Assembly (NCBI GenBank): GCA_016202645.1
Contig: JACQOF010000025.1
Span: forward strand, 1 to 48,058
Source: a bacterium
GTDB taxonomy: Bacteria > Lindowbacteria > 2-12-FULL-62-27
Direction of reading: 5' to 3'
Length of the DNA stretch: 48,058 nucleotides
Positions 23,174-33,900 of the stretch are shown here, piece after piece. Each line of letters starts with the position of its first letter. The stretch's first letter is position 1. Under the pieces are notes generated by a model. It saw only the letters and a program-made list of their open reading frames with translations, searched no databases and was not told the DNA's origin. Made by a program: the position numbers and the translations under genes.

Positions 23174-25456
23174 TTGGCTGCCACCCGTGAATTGACGCCG
23201 CGTGCCATGAATGGCAGACTGGCTCAAATGCCCATAGGTGGACGTGTGATGCGGCAGGCTGGAGAGCCGCCGGTCCGGCTCAAGCGCGGCGGGGCGGTTC
23301 TGCTCACGGAAGCGGGGCCGGTCCAGGTTGGCTCTCCTCCTGAAACGATCAAAGACACCATGCGCCTCAAGTTCGGGGTGCCGGCGGTTTATATTCTTCC
23401 CCAGAAGCTCTACCGCCCGGAATGGGGGGTGAGTCTGGCCGAGCTGGAATTTCCCGTCTATTTCAATTTTTTTGTTCTCAAGCGCAAGACGGTTGTGGTC
23501 TGCGAGCGTTCCCAGCGGGTCCGCGCGGAGGAAGTCCTTCGGGAATCGGTTTTCGGGCCGGAAGCCATCGACCTCACCATGGACTATGCGCGCGACACGG
23601 TGCCGTTCGGATTACCGGACCTTAAGCGCGAGATGGACCATTTCCGGAAGAATCCCTTCAAGAAGGGTGAACTCATGCAACTGGAGGATCTGGTGACGTT
23701 CGTCGAGCTGCCGATCGACGAGGAGCGCCGGGTTCTGCCGGACAAGGATATCCGAGTCAAGCTGGGCAAGACCTCGGTCCGGGTGCGGGACGGGTCGCGC
23801 GCGTGGGTGCTGGACGAGTCAATGCTGGCGCCGGTGATCGATCCGCCGCCGGACACGCCCACTTCCTTTGAGCCGCCTCTCTTCGGCGTGACGTGTCTCG
23901 GCGCCTCGCATGGCTTCGACTCGCTGGAGCCGACGTCCGGATTCATTCTCTGGGTCAACAACCGCGGGATCATGGTGGACCCGCCGATCCACAGCACGCG
24001 GGTCCTCGAGTCCTTCAACATCAATCCCAAACACATCCACGCCCTCCTGCTCACGCACTGCCACGCGGACCACGACGCGGGGGTCCTGCAGAAGTGTTTT
24101 CAGGAAAGCAAGATTTCGCTCTACACCACCCCCACGATTTTCAAAAGTTTCATCCGGAAAGCGGTCGCCCTGACACAGCTTCCGGCCATCCGTCTCTACG
24201 ACCTGTTTGATTTTCACCCGCTGTCCATCGGCCGCCCGAACCGCATCGGCGGCGCGGAAGTGATCTGCAATTATTCCCTCCACTCCATCCCGACGATCGG
24301 GTTTCAGGTTTTCTTCGAGGGCAACAGCATGGTCTATTCCTCCGACACGCTCTACGATCCGGATGCGATCCGAAAAATGCACGAGGAGGGCGTGATGTCC
24401 CGCGACCGGATGGCCAGCCTGCTCGATTTCCCGTGGCACTTGGACCTGATCTTCCACGAAGCCGGCGTGCCGCCCCTTCACACGCCCGCCTCCGTTCTGG
24501 CGAAGCTTCCGGCGGACGTCAAGAAACGTCTCCGGCTTCTGCACACGGACATGCGGGACATCCCCGCGGACAGCGGTCTTAAGCGGGCCGACAAGGGCGT
24601 TGAGAATACGATGTCTCTGCCGGTCCGCCCGTCCTACCGGACGGAGGCCGTGAAGACCCTTGACGTTCTGGCGAACGTGGATCTCTTTGCCGGGTTCCCC
24701 GTGGACAAGGCCAAGGAATTTCTGGCGATGGCAAAAGTGGAGACCTACAAACCAGGCGCCGCGATTCTTCTGGCGAAACACTCCGACGCCGAGCCGGAAC
24801 GCTTCTACATCGTGATGTCCGGCCAGGTGGAACTTCGATTCAGCGGCAAAACGATCGTCTATGACGCGTATGATTACTTCGGCCAGACGTCGATTCTGTT
24901 GAACCAACACCGCCGGTCCGATCTCTATGCGCGTACGGATGTCCAGCTGTTGTCACTCTCGGCGCATGATTTTCTGCATTTCATCCGGGGATCGGCCGTC
25001 GGCCCCCAGCTCACCCGGCTGGCGCAGGTCCGGTCGACCGGTTCCTGGGATCTGCTCTCCTCCGGCCGGATTTTTTCAACGCTGTCGACGACCCAGAAAA
25101 CCCAGCTGGAGCGGATCCTCGAACCCCGCGATTTTTCGCCCGGCCGGCATCTGCTCAAGGCCGGCGCCGTCCCGTCGGCGGCATTCATTATCCGCCGGGG
25201 GAAAGTGGCCGTGCGCCGGGGAAAAAAGATCATCGCGAAACTTTCACCGGGAGATTTCGCCGGCGACGTCCCCAGCCTCAGCGCCGGCTCCGCGTCTCCG
25301 CTTTGCTTCGCCGCGATGTCGCACGTCGAGGCCTACCAGATTGACGGCAAGGACCTGATGGATTTCCTCAATCACAATCCGGGCGTTCAATACCGGCTGA
25401 TGGATCGAGACTATGTGCTGGGGGTCAAGGGATCCCGCCGTCTCCGGACCCGGTAA
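23174..25456 (+). CDS. Metallo-beta-lactamase fold protein with two cyclic-nucleotide-binding domains
   Basis: 760 residues if the TTG at 23174 is used; ATGs at 23207, 23228 and 23249 are alternatives. Residues 1-235 are of unknown fold. Residues about 235-480 are a metallo-beta-lactamase domain with LTHCHADHDAG, SSDTLYDP and IFHEAG as metal ligands. Two cNMP-binding-like domains follow (about 500-620 and 625-745). The first has YFGQTSILL and an Arg-containing RRSDLYARTD in place of the phosphate-binding cassette; the second (FAGDVPSL) lacks the key Arg. It may be a hydrolase controlled by a nucleotide. The DUF4202 gene follows after 3 bases. Confidence 0.8.
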   Translation: MAATRELTPRAMNGRLAQMPIGGRVMRQAGEPPVRLKRGGAVLLTEAGPVQVGSPPETIKDTMRLKFGVPAVYILPQKLYRPEWGVSLAELEFPVYFNFFVLKRKTVVVCERSQRVRAEEVLRESVFGPEAIDLTMDYARDTVPFGLPDLKREMDHFRKNPFKKGELMQLEDLVTFVELPIDEERRVLPDKDIRVKLGKTSVRVRDGSRAWVLDESMLAPVIDPPPDTPTSFEPPLFGVTCLGASHGFDSLEPTSGFILWVNNRGIMVDPPIHSTRVLESFNINPKHIHALLLTHCHADHDAGVLQKCFQESKISLYTTPTIFKSFIRKAVALTQLPAIRLYDLFDFHPLSIGRPNRIGGAEVICNYSLHSIPTIGFQVFFEGNSMVYSSDTLYDPDAIRKMHEEGVMSRDRMASLLDFPWHLDLIFHEAGVPPLHTPASVLAKLPADVKKRLRLLHTDMRDIPADSGLKRADKGVENTMSLPVRPSYRTEAVKTLDVLANVDLFAGFPVDKAKEFLAMAKVETYKPGAAILLAKHSDAEPERFYIVMSGQVELRFSGKTIVYDAYDYFGQTSILLNQHRRSDLYARTDVQLLSLSAHDFLHFIRGSAVGPQLTRLAQVRSTGSWDLLSSGRIFSTLSTTQKTQLERILEPRDFSPGRHLLKAGAVPSAAFIIRRGKVAVRRGKKIIAKLSPGDFAGDVPSLSAGSASPLCFAAMSHVEAYQIDGKDLMDFLNHNPGVQYRLMDRDYVLGVKGSRRLRTR

Positions 25457-25459
25457 GAC

Positions 25460-26044
25460 TTGAAGAGCGATCTGGACTCGGTATTGCGCCGGTTTGACGA
25501 CCTCAACCGGCAGGACCCGCGTCCCGTGGCCCATGAGGGGCGAACCTATGCCCGGGAGTATCTTCACGCGATCAAAGTCCACGAATGGGTTCTTCGTCTG
25601 AATCCAACGGCCTCTCCGGCGCTGCGGCTGGCCTCCCGGTGCAACGCCCTCTGCCGCTGGGAAATCCCCAGGGACGCTTACCCGAAGACCACCGCCGGAT
25701 ATCACGCCTGGCGGAAGGCGCTTCAAGTTTTTCACGCGGAAAAAGCGTCGGCGATTCTCGCGGAAGAAGGGTTTGATCCGGCGGAGATCGCGCGGGTCTC
25801 GGCCCTGATCCGGATGGAGGGATTTCCGGGCGACCCGGAGACGCAGGTTCTGGAGGACGCCGACTGCCTGACCTTTCTTGAAACCAAATTTCACGAATAC
25901 CTGGGCGACTGGGACGAACCGAAGACGATCCGGATTTTGAAGGGAACGATCCGCAAGATGAGTCCGGCCGCCCGCGCGATCGCGCTGGAATTGCCGCTCG
26001 ACCCCGCGGCCCGCACGCTGATCCGCAAGGCGGCGGCGTGCTGA
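25460..26044 (+). CDS. DUF4202 family protein
   Basis: 194 residues from TTG 25460. It matches DUF4202: RRFDDLNRQDPRP at the start, ASRCNALCRWEIPRDAYPKT in the middle, and VLEDADCLTFLETKF. The His and Asp residues spread through helices suggest an HD-like metal hydrolase, but this is an inference. It sits 3 bases after the fusion protein and overlaps oppB by 7 bases, so all three are probably co-transcribed. Confidence 0.75.
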   Translation: MKSDLDSVLRRFDDLNRQDPRPVAHEGRTYAREYLHAIKVHEWVLRLNPTASPALRLASRCNALCRWEIPRDAYPKTTAGYHAWRKALQVFHAEKASAILAEEGFDPAEIARVSALIRMEGFPGDPETQVLEDADCLTFLETKFHEYLGDWDEPKTIRILKGTIRKMSPAARAIALELPLDPAARTLIRKAAAC

Positions 26045-26955
26045 AGTTTGTTCTGAAACGCCTTATCGGGGCGATTCCGGTTCTATGGATCATCGCGACG
26101 CTGACCTTCTTCATGATCCGCTTGGCGCCGGGCGGACCCTTCGATCAGGATAAGAATCTGCCGCCGGATATTATGAAAAACATCGAGGCCAAGTATCACC
26201 TGGACGAGCCACTTCCTCAGCAGTACACCCGCTACATGAAATCCCTGCTTCGTCTGGACCTGGGCCCCTCCTTCAAATATGCGAACCGGACTGTGAACGA
26301 TATCATCGCGGCGGCCTTTCCGGTTTCCGCGGAGCTGGCGCTCTGGGCGCTCATGTTCGCGCTCCTCGTCGGCGTCGGCGCCGGCACGGTCGCGTCTCTC
26401 CATCCCGGAACGTGGAAAGATCACAGCGCGATGGGTCTTGCCATGGCGGGCGTGTGCACGCCGAATTTCGTGCTGGGTCCCGTCCTGGTCCTCGTGTTTT
26501 CCCTGTGGCTCGGCTGGCTTCCCGTGGCCGGCTGGTACGGCGCCGCCGACCGGATCCTGCCGGCGATCACGCTGGGCGCAATTTACGCGGCGTATGTGGC
26601 GCGGCTCACCCGCGGCGGCATGCTGGAAATTCTCCGGCAGGATTTCATCCGGACCGCGCGCGCCAAGGGTCTGCCCGAATCCCAGGTCATCATCCGCCAC
26701 GCTTTTCGCGGCGGGCTTTTGCCGACCGTCACGTTTCTGGGTCCGGCCATTGCGGGAATCGTGACGGGGTCACTCGTGGTCGAACTCATTTTCGACATCC
26801 CGGGTCTCGGGCGGTTTTTTGTACAGAGCGCCCTCAACCGGGATTACACGATGGTCATGGGCACGGCGCTTTTTTACGCCGTCCTCATTATCTTCATGAA
26901 CATTCTAGTCGATATCGCCTACGCCTGTCTCGATCCGCGGGTCCGGTATGATTGA
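26038..26955 (+). CDS. oppB: Peptide ABC transporter permease
   Basis: 305 residues from a GTG overlapping the previous gene. Six membrane helices and the conserved loop motif EILRQDFIRTARAKGL that contacts the ATPase. N-terminal KFVLKRLIGAIPVLWII is typical of OppB/DppB. oppC overlaps its end by 8 bases. Together with oppC, oppD and oppF it forms the membrane part of a peptide importer whose binding protein is probably the lipoprotein at 18578. Confidence 0.92.
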   Translation: MLKFVLKRLIGAIPVLWIIATLTFFMIRLAPGGPFDQDKNLPPDIMKNIEAKYHLDEPLPQQYTRYMKSLLRLDLGPSFKYANRTVNDIIAAAFPVSAELALWALMFALLVGVGAGTVASLHPGTWKDHSAMGLAMAGVCTPNFVLGPVLVLVFSLWLGWLPVAGWYGAADRILPAITLGAIYAAYVARLTRGGMLEILRQDFIRTARAKGLPESQVIIRHAFRGGLLPTVTFLGPAIAGIVTGSLVVELIFDIPGLGRFFVQSALNRDYTMVMGTALFYAVLIIFMNILVDIAYACLDPRVRYD

Positions 26956-27805
26956 AAGGGGCGAAAGCCTGTGGATGGACGCGCGCCGCCGTCTGTTTCA
27001 AAATCGTGCGGCGGTCTTCGGCCTCGCGGTTGTATGCGTTCTCGTTGCTCTGGCGATCTTCACGCCCTATCTGGCTCCCTACGATTACGACCGGCAGGAC
27101 CTGGCCCTGGGCGCCGCGGCTCCTTCCGCCGCGCACCCTTTCGGCACAGATTCTCTCGGCCGGGACCTGCTGACGCGGATGCTCTACGGAAGCCGGATCT
27201 CGCTGTTGGTCGGGTTTCTGGCCACGCTCGTGAGCATGGGCATCGGGGTGACCTACGGCGCCGTGAGCGGATATTTGGGCGGCCGCACGGACGGCATTCT
27301 GATGCGGACCGTTGACATTCTCTATGCTCTGCCCTTCATTTTTTTCGTCATCATCCTGATGGTCTATTTCGGCCGAAGCCTCGTGAATCTGTTTATCGCG
27401 CTTGGCTGTATCCAATGGCTGACGATGGCGCGGATCGTCCGCGGCCAGGTGATTTCGCTGAAGCAGAAGGAGTTCGTCGAAGCGGCCGTCGCAATGGGCG
27501 TGAGCACGCCGTCGATCGTCTTCCGTCATCTGGTGCCGAATGTCCTGGGGCCGATCATCGTCTACGCGACGCTGACGGTCCCGACGGTGATGCTGGAGGA
27601 AGCCTTCATCAGTTTTCTGGGCCTCGGCGTTCAGCCGCCGATGTCCTCCTGGGGGCTTTTGATGTCGGACGGGGTCAAGCATCTGGAGCTCGAGCCATGG
27701 CTGATCCTCTTCCCGGGATTTTTTCTGTCCTTGACTCTTTTTTCCCTGAACTTTCTCGGAGACGGTCTTCGGGATGCGCTGGATCCCAGGTACAGATCCG
27801 ACTGA
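26948..27805 (+). CDS. oppC: Peptide ABC transporter permease
   Basis: 285 residues. N-terminal AVFGLAVVCVLVALAIFTPYLAPYDY and HPFGTDSLGRDLLTRMLYGSR are OppC marks. The ATPase-contact loop reads SLKQKEFVEAAVAMG. Six helices are expected. It overlaps oppB by 8 bases and is followed by oppD after 2 bases. Confidence 0.93.
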   Translation: MIERGESLWMDARRRLFQNRAAVFGLAVVCVLVALAIFTPYLAPYDYDRQDLALGAAAPSAAHPFGTDSLGRDLLTRMLYGSRISLLVGFLATLVSMGIGVTYGAVSGYLGGRTDGILMRTVDILYALPFIFFVIILMVYFGRSLVNLFIALGCIQWLTMARIVRGQVISLKQKEFVEAAVAMGVSTPSIVFRHLVPNVLGPIIVYATLTVPTVMLEEAFISFLGLGVQPPMSSWGLLMSDGVKHLELEPWLILFPGFFLSLTLFSLNFLGDGLRDALDPRYRSD

Positions 27806-27807
27806 CG

Positions 27808-28824
27808 ATGGCGCTTCTCGAAGTTGAAGATTTGAAGGTCCACTTCCACACGAGGCACGGTGTGGTCAAGGCCGTTGACGGCGTCTCGTTCAGTTTGAAT
27901 CAGGGTGATGTCCTCGGGATCGTCGGAGAGAGCGGCAGCGGCAAGAGCGTCGCGTGCCTGTCGCTCTTGGGGCTTGTGCCGTCTCCGCCCGCCCGCGTCG
28001 CCGGCCGAGCGCTCTTGAACGGTCAGGACCTGCTCGGCCTCGATGGCGACCGTCTCCGGCAAATCCGCGGCCGGAAAATCAGCGTGATTTTTCAGGAACC
28101 GATGACTTCCCTGAATCCGTACCTCAAAATCGGCGCTCAGCTCATGGAAGTCCTGACCACGCACGAGCGGATCCCGGCTGCGGATGCCCGGTCGCGTTCG
28201 GAGGCCATGCTGGGCCGCGTGGGCATCCCGGATCCCGGCATCCGGATGGATCAGTATCCGCACCAGTTCAGCGGCGGCATGCGCCAGCGCGTCATGATCG
28301 CGATGGCGCTCCTGGCGAAACCCGACGTCCTTGTCGCTGACGAACCGACGACGGCGCTCGACGTGACCATCCAGGCTCAGATCCTCGAACTGATCCGGGA
28401 CCTCCAGAGGGAGCTGGGAATGGCCGTCATTTTAATATCGCATGCCATGGGTGTTGTCGCGGAAATGAGCGCCCAGATTCTGGTGATGTACGCGGGCCGG
28501 ATCGTCGAGCGCGGCGCGCCGGCCGACCTCTTTCGAAAACCTCTTCATCCCTACACCCGGGCGCTCATGGACTCGATGCCGGCCCCCACGGATGGGGGAA
28601 GTGCCGCGGAGCGACAGGGATGTCGCGAACGGCCAGTCGCGGGCCGCCGAAAAAGGCTCGCGGCCATACCCGGGACGCCGCCCGACCCGGCGAATCTGCC
28701 CGCAGGGTGTCCCTTCGCGCCACGCTGCCCTTACGTTCTGGACATCTGCCGCAAAACGGATCCGGAAGAACGCCCAGCCCCGGAAAATTCCGGGCGGACG
28801 TTCCGATGCCATGTTGACATCTAA
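27808..28824 (+). CDS. oppD: Peptide ABC transporter ATPase, first
   Basis: 338 residues. Walker A GESGSGKS, signature FSGGMRQR, Walker B VLVADEP and D-loop TALD are intact. The switch reads [11 protein letters not shown]; most OppD proteins have SHD, so the Asp after the His is Ala. The C-terminal Cys tail [14 protein letters not shown], which holds an Fe-S cluster in some members, is present. Between SMP and IPGTPP there are about 17 extra residues (around [16 protein letters not shown]) coded by palindromic sequence at 28583-28626, an in-frame insertion. The longer upstream ORF is a frame artefact. Confidence 0.92.
   Translation: MALLEVEDLKVHFHTRHGVVKAVDGVSFSLNQGDVLGIVGESGSGKSVACLSLLGLVPSPPARVAGRALLNGQDLLGLDGDRLRQIRGRKISVIFQEPMTSLNPYLKIGAQLMEVLTTHERIPAADARSRSEAMLGRVGIPDPGIRMDQYPHQFSGGMRQRVMIAMALLAKPDVLVADEPTTALDVTIQAQILELIRDLQRELGMAVILISHAMGVVAEMSAQILVMYAGRIVERGAPADLFRKPLHPYTRALMDSMPAPTDGGSAAERQGCRERPVAGRRKRLAAIPGTPPDPANLPAGCPFAPRCPYVLDICRKTDPEERPAPENSGRTFRCHVDI
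28583..28626. repeat. Palindromic insertion inside oppD
   Basis: CCCCC/GGGGG (28583-28598) and GCGACA/TGTCGC (28611-28626) are hairpins within an in-frame extra segment. Bases 28601-28613 (GTGCCGCGGAGCG) are the exact complement of 47857-47869 in the response-regulator insertion. Confidence 0.6.
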
Positions 28825-28835
28825 GGGAGCGGCGC

Positions 28836-29828
28836 ATGTCCGCTGACGGAATGCCGCTCCTGAACATCGCGGATTTGAAAGTGCATTTTCCGATCTACCG
28901 CGGACTGCTCTGGCGGAAAACGATGGGGCTGGTCAAAGCCGTGGACGGCGTGTCCGTTTCGGTCCGCCGCGGCGAAGTCCTTGGCCTCGTGGGTGAATCC
29001 GGCAGCGGCAAGTCGACCCTGGGCCGCGCGGTCCTCGGGCTGAACCGGCCCTGCGGCGGATCCATCTCCTACGGCGGCGTGGATCTTTTGCGCCTCGGAA
29101 AACGTGAATTCAGGCCATATCGTTCGAAGATTCAAATCATTTTTCAGGATCCGTATTCATCCCTGAATCCACGAATGACGGTCTACGATATTCTCTCCGA
29201 GCCCCTCCGCGTCCACGAACGGCTCACCCGGTCGGAACACCGCCGCCGCGTTTCCGAAATGCTCGACCGGGTCGGCCTTGAGGAGGCCCACATGAACCGT
29301 TACCCCCACGAATTTTCCGGCGGCCAGCGCCAGCGCATCGCGATCGCGCGGGCGATCATCGTCCGGCCGGACCTCATCATAGCGGACGAGCCGGTGTCGG
29401 CGCTGGACGTCTCGATCCAGGCCCAGATTTTGAATCTTCTCGTGGATCTGCAACAGTCGTTCCAGCTTACCCTGATTTTCATTTCTCATGATTTGGCGGT
29501 TGTTCGGCACATCGCTGATACAGTGGCGGTGATGTATCTCGGAAAAATCGTCGAATCGGCGCCCGCCGACCGTCTGTATGCACGGCCTTTGAATCCGTAC
29601 ACCCAGGCCCTGATCTCGGCGGTCCCATCGGTCGATCCCGCAACCCGGGCCCGCCGGATCATTCTCAAGGGCCAAATCCCTTCGCCCAGCGATCCCCCGT
29701 CCGGTTGCCATTTTCATCCCCGCTGTCCGCATGCCGTGGATCGCTGCGCGCGGGAGGAACCCCCACCGGCCGAATTCGCGCCGGGCCACCACAGCGCCTG
29801 CTGGTTTTCAGAATTTCCCCCTTCTTAA
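28836..29828 (+). CDS. oppF: Peptide ABC transporter ATPase, second
   Basis: 330 residues. Walker [10 protein letters not shown], signature [10 protein letters not shown], Walker B LIIADEP and switch [10 protein letters not shown] are all normal. The C-terminal [15 protein letters not shown] motif is present. It starts 11 bases after oppD. Its stop overlaps the convergent mutY stop, so the operon ends here. It powers uptake with OppD. Confidence 0.93.
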   Translation: MSADGMPLLNIADLKVHFPIYRGLLWRKTMGLVKAVDGVSVSVRRGEVLGLVGESGSGKSTLGRAVLGLNRPCGGSISYGGVDLLRLGKREFRPYRSKIQIIFQDPYSSLNPRMTVYDILSEPLRVHERLTRSEHRRRVSEMLDRVGLEEAHMNRYPHEFSGGQRQRIAIARAIIVRPDLIIADEPVSALDVSIQAQILNLLVDLQQSFQLTLIFISHDLAVVRHIADTVAVMYLGKIVESAPADRLYARPLNPYTQALISAVPSVDPATRARRIILKGQIPSPSDPPSGCHFHPRCPHAVDRCAREEPPPAEFAPGHHSACWFSEFPPS

Positions 29829-30913
29829 ATCAAATTCCGCAGCCGCAGTTCTCTCAGGAGTTTCCGGTTGGCTTCGGGCATGGCGACGGAATCCAGCTTC
29901 GCCGGTTTGACCCATCTGAGGCGGGAATGGACTGTCGGGTGGAGTCTTCCGCGGCGGATGATGCAGAGGTGTCCGGACAGCGTCACCGAGAAGTGGGTGT
30001 AAGCGTGGCGGACGGCTGCCGCCATCGGACTGACCCGCGTGTCGACGCATAATTCCTCCCGGAGTTCTCGGCGGAGAGCCTGCTGAGGTGTTTCGCCCGC
30101 TTCGATTTTTCCTCCGGGAAATTCCCACAGCCCTCCGAGAAGGCCCCGGTCTGGGCGCCGCCCGATGAGGACTCGGCCGTTTTTTTTGACCACCCCGGCG
30201 ACAACCCGAAGATGCGGCCGAGCCGCCCGCGGCGTGGAGACGGGCCGCTCCAAAACCGTTCCGGCGCGAAACGCCCGGCAATCCGATCTCAGGGGACAGC
30301 GGGGACATGCGGGCCGCCTGGGTGTGCAAATCCGCGCGCCCAGTTCCATCATGGCCTGATTGAAATCTCCGGCGTTGGTGACCTGCCGGTCAGTTCCATC
30401 TTCGAGAACCGCCTGCGCGATGCCGGTGATTTCCTTGTCATTCGGAAGAATCGGCCGGCCGATGTCATACAGCCGGGCCACGACTCGCTTCACGTTGCCG
30501 TCCACCGCGGCCATGGGCGCGCCGAACGCGATCGAGAGAACGGCGGCTGTGGTATAGGGTCCGGCGCCCGGGAGCGTTGAAAAGACTTCCGGACGGCGGG
30601 GAATCCGCCCCCCGTGCAGAGTCATGATCTGTTTCGCCGCCGCATGAAGGTTCCGGGCGCGCGCGTAATATCCAAGTCCCTCCCAGAGCTTCATCAGACG
30701 GTCAGGCCGGGCCCGGGACAGGGCGTGAACGGCCGGGAAGCATTTCAGGAACCGATGATAATAGGGAATCACGGTTGCGGCTTGGGTCTGCTGGAGCATG
30801 ACCTCGGAAACCCAGATACGATAGGGATCCCGTGTGCGCCGCCAAGGCAGATCGCGGCGATGCCGACGGTACCACTGAAGCAAACGCTTAAGTTTAAAAA
30901 GAGGCTGGCGCAT
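29825..30913 (-). CDS. mutY: A/G-specific adenine glycosylase MutY
   Basis: 362 residues from the ATG at 30913; longer frames run into the next gene. MutY removes adenine opposite 8-oxoguanine. The catalytic Glu37 (SEVMLQQT) and Asp138 (AAVDGNV) sit at the same numbers as in E. coli. The helix-hairpin-helix is LPGAGPYTT, and the 4Fe-4S loop is [19 protein letters not shown]-terminal Nudix-like domain with [12 protein letters not shown] and REELCV checks for 8-oxoguanine. It is complete and ends overlapping oppF on the other strand. Confidence 0.95.
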   Translation of the reverse strand: MRQPLFKLKRLLQWYRRHRRDLPWRRTRDPYRIWVSEVMLQQTQAATVIPYYHRFLKCFPAVHALSRARPDRLMKLWEGLGYYARARNLHAAAKQIMTLHGGRIPRRPEVFSTLPGAGPYTTAAVLSIAFGAPMAAVDGNVKRVVARLYDIGRPILPNDKEITGIAQAVLEDGTDRQVTNAGDFNQAMMELGARICTPRRPACPRCPLRSDCRAFRAGTVLERPVSTPRAARPHLRVVAGVVKKNGRVLIGRRPDRGLLGGLWEFPGGKIEAGETPQQALRRELREELCVDTRVSPMAAAVRHAYTHFSVTLSGHLCIIRRGRLHPTVHSRLRWVKPAKLDSVAMPEANRKLLRELRLRNLI

Positions 30914-30948
30914 TTCGACCGGCCCCCTCACCCCGCGGGGAGATGGGA

Positions 30949-33900
30949 TTAAAGTGAGAAAGCCGAATAATACAGGACAACGGCGGCCCGGCCCAGTCCA
31001 GACCGCAGGAGAAAATCCCGAACGCGCCGGAACGCGTTGACGACGTCCGGGTCGTCGACGGTCCGTGCAAGGACGCAGGCCATCGGCAATTTGATTTTGG
31101 CCAATGGCCGCGATTCGAGGGTCGCCGCGGCGAAGGTGAATTCTCTCACCTCGTCCGCGCCGGATTCGTAGGTGTATCCGCCGGCTCGAAGATCCATCAC
31201 CTCGCCGGTGGATTCGTCCCGAAGGGTGACGGGCGCGCCGGCCGGAAGAGAGGCGATGTTCGCGGCTTTCACGGTGACCGGCCCGGCGGCGGCGCTCTGA
31301 ATTTCGACCGACCATGCCGGATCCGCCCCGGCGGTTTTCAGGAGCTGACCGTAGCGCTTCCCGCTTTCGACGAAAGAAAGTCCGACGCCGCCCGGCAGAA
31401 TCGGCGGTTCGGCGTAGGACGCCGCCGCGGCGTCCGCCGTCGGGCGGATCCCCGCGAAATTTTCATAGTCGACGCCTGTGGCGCCGGTTGCGTAAAGCTG
31501 AAGCGTCCAGTTGTCGGCCTGTCCCGAAAGTCCGGGCGCGGAGAGGAGAATGTAGGGCGGCGCTCCAGCTGATGATCCTCCGCCGTCGGCCAAGTCGCCG
31601 CCGGCCGGGCCTGACCCGTGAGGCGGGTAGACGATCGTGCAGGTTGTCGCCGCCTGGATCCAGTATCCCCTGAACGGAAAGAGCGCGATGTCCGGCCTCG
31701 TCGTGCCCGGGCCGCCCTGGCTGTATCCTGAACTCCCAATTCCCGGGTCGGCTGTGTTGGTCGGCGATATCCAGTAGATGACCTTGAGATGGCCGGTCGC
31801 GGCCACGCTGTCGATGGGAACCGGATTGGCGTTGGACGGCGCCATGCCGGTATCGACGAGAAGATCACGCCTGGTAATGGAAAAATCGTAGGGCACGCCG
31901 ATCTGGTTCCATCCGACCTGAAGGGGAACATAGATGGTCTCGGGAGCGACGGCGTCCGTGTGCGCATGCACGGTGGAGTCGTTCCCTCCAACCGCGTCGA
32001 GAGTCCCCGTGGTTGTGGTCTTCAGCCAGTAGGCGCGTCCCATGCGGACGGTGGACTGGGAGATGTAGTGCTGGTGTCCCGCGTCCGAAAATCCGGCTTC
32101 CGAAGTCGTCTGGGAGGGGTCCCAGAGATAGAGTTTATAGGACGAAAAATCATCGCCGATAAAATCCGCGGCGGATGCCGACGGGCCCAGCCGCCCATAG
32201 ACGGCGGTCTCGCTTGGCGACGGCGCCGAAAAGGACGCCGCGGGATACTGGGGCATGGAAATCATACGCCACAAACTTCCGTCGAATGGCGTGTACCCGA
32301 TCGTAAACGCGTACAAAAATCCGATGGCGCCGTTCGATATCGCCTTGATGACGTAAACGCCGTCCTTGTCGCCCAGTTGGAAGGATGCGGTGGCCTCCCC
32401 CGTGGCGTTGGTTGTGCCCGAAGAGGAAACCGTGCCGTCGGTCGCGCCGGACGGCTTGGAAAACGTGGTGAACGAAACCGCGGCGTTTGGGATTCCCGCG
32501 CCATATTCATTGACCACTTTGATCTTGAAACTCCCGACCGTCCCATCCCCCCGCAGGCCGTACCTCGCGCCGTCGACGACCTGAATGAGCGGCGCCGTTT
32601 CGCCGATGACGAACCACCCGAATCGGTCGATGTTGGCCGAAAGGAGGGTCTGCGCCGACAATTTGGTCACCGTCGCCGATGCGCCGAGGGATTTGAACGC
32701 CGTCGCGTCGGCGTCACTGCCGAAGCGGAAGAGCATGAACGTATCATCGGCGGCGTCCCGCCATTCTTGTTTGATCTGATTGGTGGCCGCCGTGTTGTAA
32801 TAGCTTGAAAACGCCGATCCCGTCCGGCCCGCGTCGACGACATGGCCGCCCGATACCGCCCACGCAACGGCATAGACGAGGGTAGTGTCCTTCTCTTTCG
32901 AGAGGAGGCCTGCCTCGGTCGAATTAAAGTCAAAATCCCGATTGTAAAAAATCCGAAGGTGCGACGGCGTCGAGACGATTGGCGTCACGAGAAAGGTACA
33001 GATGACGTTGTGGACTCCGGCCGACGAGTTCCCGCGGACGATCGTGACCCCGCCGCTGCCGCCGACGTTGAATTTGACGTCGACCTTCTTTTTGACGGTG
33101 GTCCCGAAAATTTGGTTTAAATCAATCGTCGCCGGCATCGACGTCACGACAAAATACGTGTCGACCCCCTGCGATATGATGAACAGATCATTGTTGGTCA
33201 TGCCGGGCGCCAGTCCCTGAAACGTCGGGTCCGGAAAAAAAGACTCGCCGAATTCGAAACCGTGCCGACCGGCCGAGGACGACGGAATCAGCACGCGGGT
33301 TTCGGGCGTCTCGAAAAACGATTTCGGCCGGATGACGAACGTGCCAAGATCGGCGTTCTCCTTTTCAAGCTGGATGTTCAGGTTGCCGCCGGCGAAAGAT
33401 TTGACGTTCGTGTCGTTATGGTATTCGGTGTACTGCTCCACGTCGGTGTCGTCTACAAAGTCGGCGAGATGTTGATTGAATTTGCCGTTTGGCTTGTAGG
33501 CGAATAGGTCCGTGTCCTGCAGTGCGTCGGTGTTGGTCTCGGCCTGGGTCAGCTGGAAAAATTTCAGGAGTTTGGTGTCGGCGGTCTGCAGATATCCGGC
33601 GGCTGTCGTGAAACTGTCGTGTCCCGCGGTTCTCAGCGTGAGAAAGGATGTGTTGTTCTCAACGTGCCGGATGAACGTGTCCTCGTCGGGCGTGTCCTCG
33701 ACGTTGTTTTTCGGAGATTTGAACTCCCGCCAGTCCCGCCCGACGTTCGCGTTGTAGGCCGTCGCCATCTGGATGACGGCCTTGGCCGTCCAGATCGCGC
33801 CCTGGAAGAAGAAGACGTCGGAATAATCGACCTCGGCATCCGTGTCGTACCCAAAAAACCGGCGCGGCACAGGAAGTTCCCACGTCGTATCCGATCCGTT

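Noticed and set aside
27415-27807. Long N-terminal extension of oppD
   Set aside because: It overlaps oppC in another frame; the ATG at 27808 begins exactly at the ABC domain.
30914-31315. N-terminal extension of mutY
   Set aside because: It runs antisense-independent over the surface protein gene end with Arg-rich, non-homologous sequence; Glu37/Asp138 numbering fits the ATG at 30913.
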